NCBI RefSeq assembly: GCF_018446385.1
Contig: NC_055991.1
Coordinates: 104,081,712 to 104,145,711, forward strand
DNA from: Zingiber officinale
Taxonomy: Eukaryota; Streptophyta; Magnoliopsida; Zingiberales; Zingiberaceae
Length of the DNA stretch: 64,000 bases
Reading direction: 5' to 3'
Numbering within the stretch: position 1 is the stretch's first letter; every line of letters begins with the position of its first letter. Under the pieces are notes generated by a model that saw only the letters and a program-made list of their open reading frames with translations, made no database searches and was not told the DNA's origin. Of the stretch, positions 58,330-64,000 are shown in pieces. The translations under genes and the position numbers were made by a program.

Positions 58330-59656
58330 ATGGCTCCTCGGTAAAATTTCTATCCCCTCCTAAACTTTATTTCTTATAATTTTTTTTTCCTTTTCTTAGT
58401 ATAATATTAGTTTCAAATTTAGGAAGCGTACTAAATCTGGTGCTGGACCCTCTACACCTAGCATTGACCCTAGGTTTCCCACCGACGAGCTTAGGATTAA
58501 GTTTATGTCAACCAATTACATGGCCATTAGAACCAAATGTATAGATAGATCGTTCTTTCTATGCTCTTGTATTCCAGTCTCCGAGGCCATAAACCACTAT
58601 AGGTTGCGAAACCTTGTTGAGTGCACCAGCCCAGTAAACATAAGTTTATGTGCCGAATTTTACAACAACCTAGTGAAAGTAGACGACTACTCCTATACCA
58701 CTAGGGCAGCTGGCACGGATATCACATTATCTCCCACTACCATTCGTGAGTTTCTAGGGTTACGAGAGTCACCCTGTACCTTTTTATGTTATCCTCCTAG
58801 GGAGCTACCTTTTGGAGATCCCTACTCACATATTACCCTTGATACGATCTATTCGTATTTCTTTGAGGACCAGCGTGATCCCACTGAGACTCAGTTTAGG
58901 TCACTTAACCTTAGAATTCAGGACTATGCCCTTTATAGGGTTCTAGTGCTTTGTATTCTACCGCTGACCACTCATGACATTGCGGTGATGTGTCCATTTC
59001 ACTCCTTTCTTCTCTATGCCCTGTGTCATAGGTTAGATATAGACATCCGCCTACACATCTTTTCCACTATTATTTACGTAGCTGGATACATGACCAGCAG
59101 ACGAGTACATATGCCTTACTGTCACATTTTGACAGCTTACATGTCCTCATTGCACATTGATGTCACCGGAGGTGACATCCGCCACATGACCGAGTTTGAC
59201 ATCATAGGAGCTAGGAACTTTTCCCTAGCAAATATCCATATAGATGATGAGGGTACCATGTCCTGGCGTAGGGGGGCACAGCATCAGCAGGCAGAGGAGG
59301 CATAGCAAGATGAGTTCATGTTGGCACTATTTCCTGAGGAGGCTGCTCCTGCCCCACCACCACCTCGAGCACCACACCCAGCTCCCCGCACTCTATCTGA
59401 TTGAGTCTCCGGACTAGAGAGGGCTATATCGAGTCTCCAGCACGAGAGCTCCGAGTTTCATCAGTCCATGCGGCGAGAGGTCTCCGATCTTCGACGAGAG
59501 GTCCGATAGGAGGTCTCTGACTTACGACGAGACGTACGACAGGAGCTCTCCGACCTGCGCCGAGATCTACGAGAGGACGATCGGGCTCGTCACACTGAGC
59601 TCCTGACACTACTCCGGTCGCTGGGTTCCGGACCACCTCCCTCATCATCTCAGTAG
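58330..59656 (+). pseudogene. Spliced envelope-like gene of element Y (late stops)
   Basis: Exon 1 is 11 bases (58330..58340, ATG GCT CCT CG). An 82-bp GT-AG intron (58341..58422) splits the Arg codon, as in element B. Exon 2 is open to a TAG at 59303, giving 297 residues. It shares motifs with B's product (LLYALCHRLDIDI, HILTAYMSSLHIDVTGGDI). The same frame continues past stops at 59303, 59402 and 59507 to a final TAG at 59654. That tail encodes a Pro-rich part and 11-residue coiled-coil repeats (EVSDLRREVR), as in B's C-terminus. The full frame would be 414 residues against 407 in B. The truncated protein lacks the coiled coil. Function is unknown; a true envelope role is doubtful. Confidence 0.72.
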
Positions 59657-61334
59657 CTCCTACTGTAGCTCTATTATGACTCTAGTATAGCTTGTAGCAG
59701 CTCTATTATGACTCTTTTATCTATGTCGACTTTTTAATCTAATAGACTGTTTTACTACAGGCTTGATTGACTATAACTTAATCTAATAGATTAGTCTTTT
59801 AGTCACATTTTTTAACTTCTAGGCAAAACTGATTTTCCAAATCCCTACTTTACTAGACTTTCGAAAGTTGGATTTAGCCTAGGATTTCCCCCTAGAAATC
59901 ATGTTCCCCCAGGACTCAGCCAGAGCATCTCACAAACACCTAGGTTTACCTTGATTGTGTTTGTAAAACATAGAACGGTGTGAGATGCATAGGGTACAGC
60001 CTAGACTCGAGAATGCTTATTTCTGTGCATCAATATGAGTCTGGGCGTTAAATACATGATTAACAGTAATCAAATCAAGTCTTCCAGCCTTAGTCAAATC
60101 TAACTGGATCAATTGACTTGACTTGACCAACCAAGTGAACACTGTTGCCCTCTAGGCAATCAGCAAGTAGCTAAATGGTTAGACAGTTGGTGAAGGAAAT
60201 AATAAGTTTAAGCATGTCTATACTTAAGGGATCTGATACCTGATCAAAACAAATCTTTACTCATGCTTCCACTTTAGGGCTCTGATACCTTACTAAAACA
60301 AAATGACAAGCTATTAACAAATAAGGTTATCGCTTCTCCTTTACCTTAAGTATTTTTGAAACACATTTCAAAGCAGCCTTTTCAAAAACCTTCTCCAAAT
60401 TTTCAAGTGGCAACTATTTTGAAATTTTTTTTAAGCTGAAACATCTTCGAAAATTTGTCAAGTTTTTTTTAATTTTATTTAAAGCTTTTGAAATTTTTTT
60501 TGGAAACTCTCTTTAAAAACTTGAATATTTTTTAAGAAATTTTTTGAAATGGAACATCTTGTTAGAAAACTTCTGAAGTTGAAAAATTTTGTTTGAAAAT
60601 TTCTGAAGTTGAAAATCTTGTCAGAAAACTTCTGAAATTGAAAATTTTGTTTGAAAATTTCTGAAGTTGAAAATTTTGTCAGAAAAGTTCTGAAGTTGAA
60701 AACTGTGTTTGAAAATCTCTGAACTTGAAAATTTTGTTTGAAATTTTTTTTTTGAAGTTGAAAATCTTGTTAGAAAATTTCTAAATTTGAAAATGTTGTT
60801 TGAAAAATTTCTGAAGTTGAAAACTTTGTTTGAAAATCTCTGAATTTGAAAATTTTGTTTGAAAATTTTTGAAGTTGAAAATCTTGTTAGAAAATGTCTA
60901 AATTTGAAAATTTTGGTTGAAAACTTTTGAAGTTAAAAATCTTGTTAGAAAATTTCTAAATTTGAAAATTTTGTTTGAAAATTTCTGAAGTTGAAAATTG
61001 TGTTTTTCTAAAAGTGAAAATTTTGTTAGCAAATGTCTGAAATTGAAAATTTTGAAAAATATTGCTAAGTTATCTCGCTCCTTGCCTAAGTTAAGAGGTT
61101 TTCTGCTAAATTCTGTCTTGAAAAATAGCTCATTTTTTATATATGGCAAAGGGGGAGAATAGAGAAATTCAAAGAAAGAAAGAATAGAAATTCAAATGCA
61201 AAAGGGAGCTTGTATTAAGGGGGAGCTATGTTTATGCTTATTTTGCTATCACGCCTATCTTGTTCTTATATATATAACTGCATATTTTTTACTTAACATT
61301 GAATTTCGGTTGCCATTATCAAAAAGGGGGAGAT
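59657..61334 (+). other. Non-coding 3' part of element Y, hairpin and purine tracts
   Basis: GCATCTCAC (59925..59933) and GTGAGATGC (59980..59988) form the arms shared with X and B. 60560..61050 is a tandem of gaaaattttgtttgaaaatt / tctgaagttgaaa units. Purine tracts lie at about 61150, 61215 and 61321..61334, just before the 3' LTR. Confidence 0.8.
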
Positions 61335-62426
61335 TGTTGGTGCAGGAAGCATCCGACGATCGAACCTTAGTTTTGATAATGGCAAAGGATTCAAAGTTAA
61401 GTTAGTGTGTGATCTAACATGTTTGAATGAGTGTTTCAGGAAAGTCCTAGCTGCGGTTAGGCAGGAGAAAAACCCTAAGGGGCGGTAACCTTAGGTCCTA
61501 GGGGGCGGTAACCCTAGGTGGAGGAAAACCCTAAGGGGCGGTAACTTTAGGTCATAGGGGGCGTTAACCCTAGGTGGAGAAAAACCCTAGGGGGCGGTAA
61601 CCCTAGGTCCTAGGGGGTGGTAACCCTAGGCGGAAAGTCCAGTCGGTCTGGAGGACCGGACTGGCATCAGCTAATCTCTCCTGAGGGGAGTAGGTGAGGA
61701 CGCGTTCCCCGTAGAGGGAACAGTAGGCGTCGGGTCGACCTAGGGTTTCCGGTAGGAAATCCGAAGTCAGACCCGGACAGTCCCGAGATTGTCGTTTATT
61801 CTTTACTATGTTTTATCATATTCTAACGCTGTCTTGCAGGGTATTTTGCTCGGACTAACCTTTGTTTGCAGGTGAGGAACCTGCTGGAAGAAGGTGGTCC
61901 GGGCGCCCGGGACCAAGTTTTATCCCCTGCACGACTTCGCCACGTGGAGCATCCTGGTTGGTTGGCCACGTCACACTCCAGGCGCCCGGAAAGGATCCAG
62001 GCGCCCTGAATGTCATATAAAAAGAGGGTCGAGGTGCAGCTTCAAAACAACAATCTTCTAAGCTTTCTTTTGTGAAGTGCTGCCTACGAGATGACCTTGA
62101 AGTGCTACTACTCGACGTCGACAACCCAAAGCTCAGACTCTTCGATCTGTTGTTGTCGGTATTAGTTTATTTATTGCTTTAATTGTAATTCAGATTGTAA
62201 ATTTTACGAATTATAGTTGTTGCCCACCCGAAGCGATCAAGGATCGTGGGCCTTCGAGTAGGAGTCGATCAAGGCTCCGAACGAAGTAAATCCACTGTGT
62301 TCATCTGCTTGTGTTTCTTTCATTTCCGCTGCGTTTTTACTCGAGTGTTTTATGATTCCGATAAACGTACAATTTAGCCACGAGCGCTATTCACCCCCCC
62401 CCCCCTCTAGCGCTTTCGATCCATCA
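61335..62426 (+). repeat. 3' LTR of element Y
   Basis: 1092 bp, preceded by aaaaagggggagat. It differs from the 5' LTR by only a handful of substitutions and the length of the C run. TATA is near 62015. Confidence 0.95.
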
Positions 62427-63161
62427 ACTTTGTGTTGCAGGATATTGTTTGGGGCTAACATGTCTTGCAGGTACAAAATAATGAAGTTTTCCCTCAGATG
62501 AACAGTGTCTGAGGCGCCTCCATGGAGCTTGGTGGCACCTCGGGTGCAAAGCTGGAGCTGGCTGCGAAGCACCCATGGAGGCGCCTTGGAGGAGGTATAA
62601 AGCGCCTTGGAAGGCGCCTTGGATAGGGCATAAGGCGCCTTAAGCAGATGAACTTCGACCAGTTCAAACTTGATCCACGCGGAGGATTCGGCAGCATGGA
62701 GGCGCCTTGAACAGCCTTCAAGGCGCCTTGAACACCCTTTATAAGGGGGTTTCGAGCAGCACTTCAAACAATCAACTTCCAAGTGATTTCTTTGCATCTA
62801 GTTGCTAACGACACGATCCAGAAGTGCTGCAACAACCTCCCGACGACCCGGAGCTTTGTTTTCTTCTTCTTTAGTTGTCGGTATAAAGTTGTTATAATAC
62901 TTTCATTGTAATTAGTTTGTAATTCTTATCGAGCTTATAGTTGTTGCCCACGGAAAGCGATCAAGGATCGCGGGCCTTCGAGTAGGAGTCGTCTTAGGCT
63001 CGGAACGAAGTAATTCTTTGTGTCTCTATGTTTCTTTATTTTATTTCCGCTTATTCCGCTGCACGTTTTAACTCCGATAATTTTCCGATAATCGATAAAA
63101 AAAATAGCCGCGAGCGCTATTCATCCCCCCCTCCTCTAGCGCGTCTCGATCCAACAACTTG

Positions 63162-64000
63162 CATTTTCATTTCATGCCTTTTTCATTTCTCTGTTTGTAA
63201 AATTATCCCATTTATATCTCAACTGCACAAATTCAATAGATAATCAATGGTTATAAATAATATCAATGGCGAATTAATTCATACAAAATGAGATTATTTT
63301 TTTTAGAATTTAAAATATATTGCTTACCTTAAAATTTTCCCAAAGCAAATCCTTAATATCATTAAACACCTTTTTTCACGTTGGCCACGTTCCTTTAATC
63401 ATTCCTTTGATAGCATTTGTAATTTCACTAGGAACATCAATTTCAACAAATCTAAATACAACAAAATGAATAATATTATAACAAGGAAAATAATTTATTA
63501 CAAAATAGACAGAAAACTTATTAAATTTAAAAGTCATATTACTTGTACTTATTCATAGCCACGTGTATTTTAGTTTGTTCATCAATATTTGATGGAATCT
63601 GAGACCCTTGATTAGGTCCTCTTCGTCGAACTACTGATGAACTACCTTCTTCATATCGAGCATCATTGATCACATCATTTCTTGAAATTTGTATTTCCAC
63701 CTCATCCTAGGACAAATAAATACATATAATATATGTAGTTTAATAAATAGATTATCAAGATAAAATGTACGCACTTGTACTTCATTTGGTATGTTGTCAA
63801 GTTCAGGCATTGTATCATGTTGCCTACATACATCATCATTAAAGTAAATATTATGTAGCTCAATGTTTTATTCAAATTTGTATACCATTAATAAAAAAAA
63901 TATACATTACATACTCATCTTGTATTGTAAGAGATTGTCATCTACTTCGACCTCTCCCCCTTGATCTTCCTTTGCTGGAACCAATATCTTTCGTCCCTCT
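63162..64000 (-). pseudogene. CACTA transposase-family gene, upstream part
   Basis: Continues the minus-strand gene cut by element X. Around 63420..63310 it reads INVPSEITNAIKGMIKGTWP and a KKVFNDIKDLLWENFK-type stretch, which fits the N-terminal side of transposase-24-type proteins (a P-S-x-I..W-P-x-W-K/R pattern). AT-rich introns separate short exons. The gene start lies beyond the window. Confidence 0.5.

Larger units (their letters stand above)
53807..62426 (+). mobile_element. Copia (Sirevirus-like) element Y: gag plus env-like, no pol
   Basis: TGTTGGTGCAGG..GATCCATCA is flanked by ACTTT at 53802..53806 and 62427..62431. It is 8620 bp. LTRs of 1093 and 1092 bp are almost identical, so this is the youngest insertion here. 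Order: 5' LTR, primer site, intact gag, conserved block, internal palindrome-TATA promoter, spliced env-like gene, hairpin, purine tracts, 3' LTR. No pol domain is present. Confidence 0.95.
42463..63156 (+). mobile_element. Copia (Sirevirus-like) element X with gag and pol
   Basis: TGTTGATGCAGG..GATCCAACA is flanked by ACTTG at 42458..42462 and 63157..63161. Without nested Y and Z it is about 10.2 kb. Order: 5' LTR, primer site, gag, 1.5-kb spacer, protease-integrase-reverse transcriptase-RNase H, non-coding 3' part with purine tracts, 3' LTR. There is no env-like ORF. Coding regions carry stops and shifts, so it is dead, but it represents the autonomous partner type. Confidence 0.94.
53267..63156 (+). 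repeat. 3' LTR of element X, interrupted by Y
   Basis: The LTR occupies 53267..53806 and 62432..63156 (1265 bp against 1281 bp for the 5' LTR). AAGGCGCC palindromes lie at 62510..62735 and TATA near 62740. The difference from the 5' LTR is mainly a missing palindrome unit and substitutions. Confidence 0.92.
40646..64000 (-). mobile_element. Second CACTA-type element, split by copia X, right end outside
   Basis: Near 40646 tagtacaagaaaacagggtt resembles a mutated CACTA terminus (CACTACAAGAAAAC). It is followed by subterminal gagacggaa/ttccgtc-type words (40680..40900). Minus-strand transposase pieces lie at 41354..42462 and resume right of element X from 63162. The right terminus is not in the window. 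Confidence 0.6.

Overview
This is plant nuclear DNA: repeat-rich and AT-rich, with GT-AG introns, Ty1/copia LTR retrotransposons primed by a TGGTATCAGAGC site, CACTA (En/Spm) transposons, and a germin-like gene. A monocot, perhaps Zingiberales, is my guess from overall character only; the sequence alone does not fix the species. Only two genes look like normal host genes: a two-exon germin-like protein (13805..14567) and a small GRF zinc-finger protein (8457..8997). Nearly everything else is mobile DNA, often nested several layers deep. Most insertion boundaries could be fixed to the base from 5-bp target duplications.

Layout. 1..2419 is a germin-gene-like 5' flank followed by a Ty3/gypsy LTR remnant; it is repeated almost exactly at 37047..39467. 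3031..8292 is a complete CACTA element (target duplication ATT) that has captured exons of three unrelated host genes: NOT2/VIP2, an RsmH/MraW-type methyltransferase and sterol methyltransferase SMT1. 8.3..13 kb holds the GRF gene and copia debris. The germin-like gene follows, then a tandem duplication (14691..17293 and 18594..20855) separated by a 39-bp minisatellite. From 20856 to about 36.2 kb lies a gypsy LTR remnant broken by copia element B (21083..32973, minus strand) and solo LTR D (33938..35710). B is itself broken by small copia element C (28385..31949). From 40.6 kb to the end is a second CACTA element whose transposase gene is split by copia element X (42463..63156). X carries solo LTR Z (50149..51998) and, inside its 3' LTR, copia element Y (53807..62426).

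How the parts relate. B, X and Y look like Sirevirus-type copia elements: long gag with a zinc knuckle and C-terminal coiled coil, repeated polypurine tracts, palindrome-rich LTR promoters and an envelope-like third ORF. X has gag and pol but no env-like ORF. B and Y have gag and the env-like ORF but no pol. In both B and Y the env-like ORF begins with a tiny exon (ATG..CCT.CG) followed by a GT-AG intron of about 80 bp. It is preceded by a TATA box and a cluster of the same short palindrome that fills that element's own LTR promoter: GGTCGACC in B, GGGCGCCC in Y. So each element seems to carry a second, family-matched copy of its LTR promoter in front of env. This is the most interesting signal in the window. 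The three elements also share a conserved block after gag and a conserved hairpin before the 3' LTR.

Decay: many inactivating changes are stop codons where CAG or CGA is the likely ancestor, as expected from deamination of methylated cytosine. Y is the youngest insertion, with nearly identical LTRs and an intact gag.
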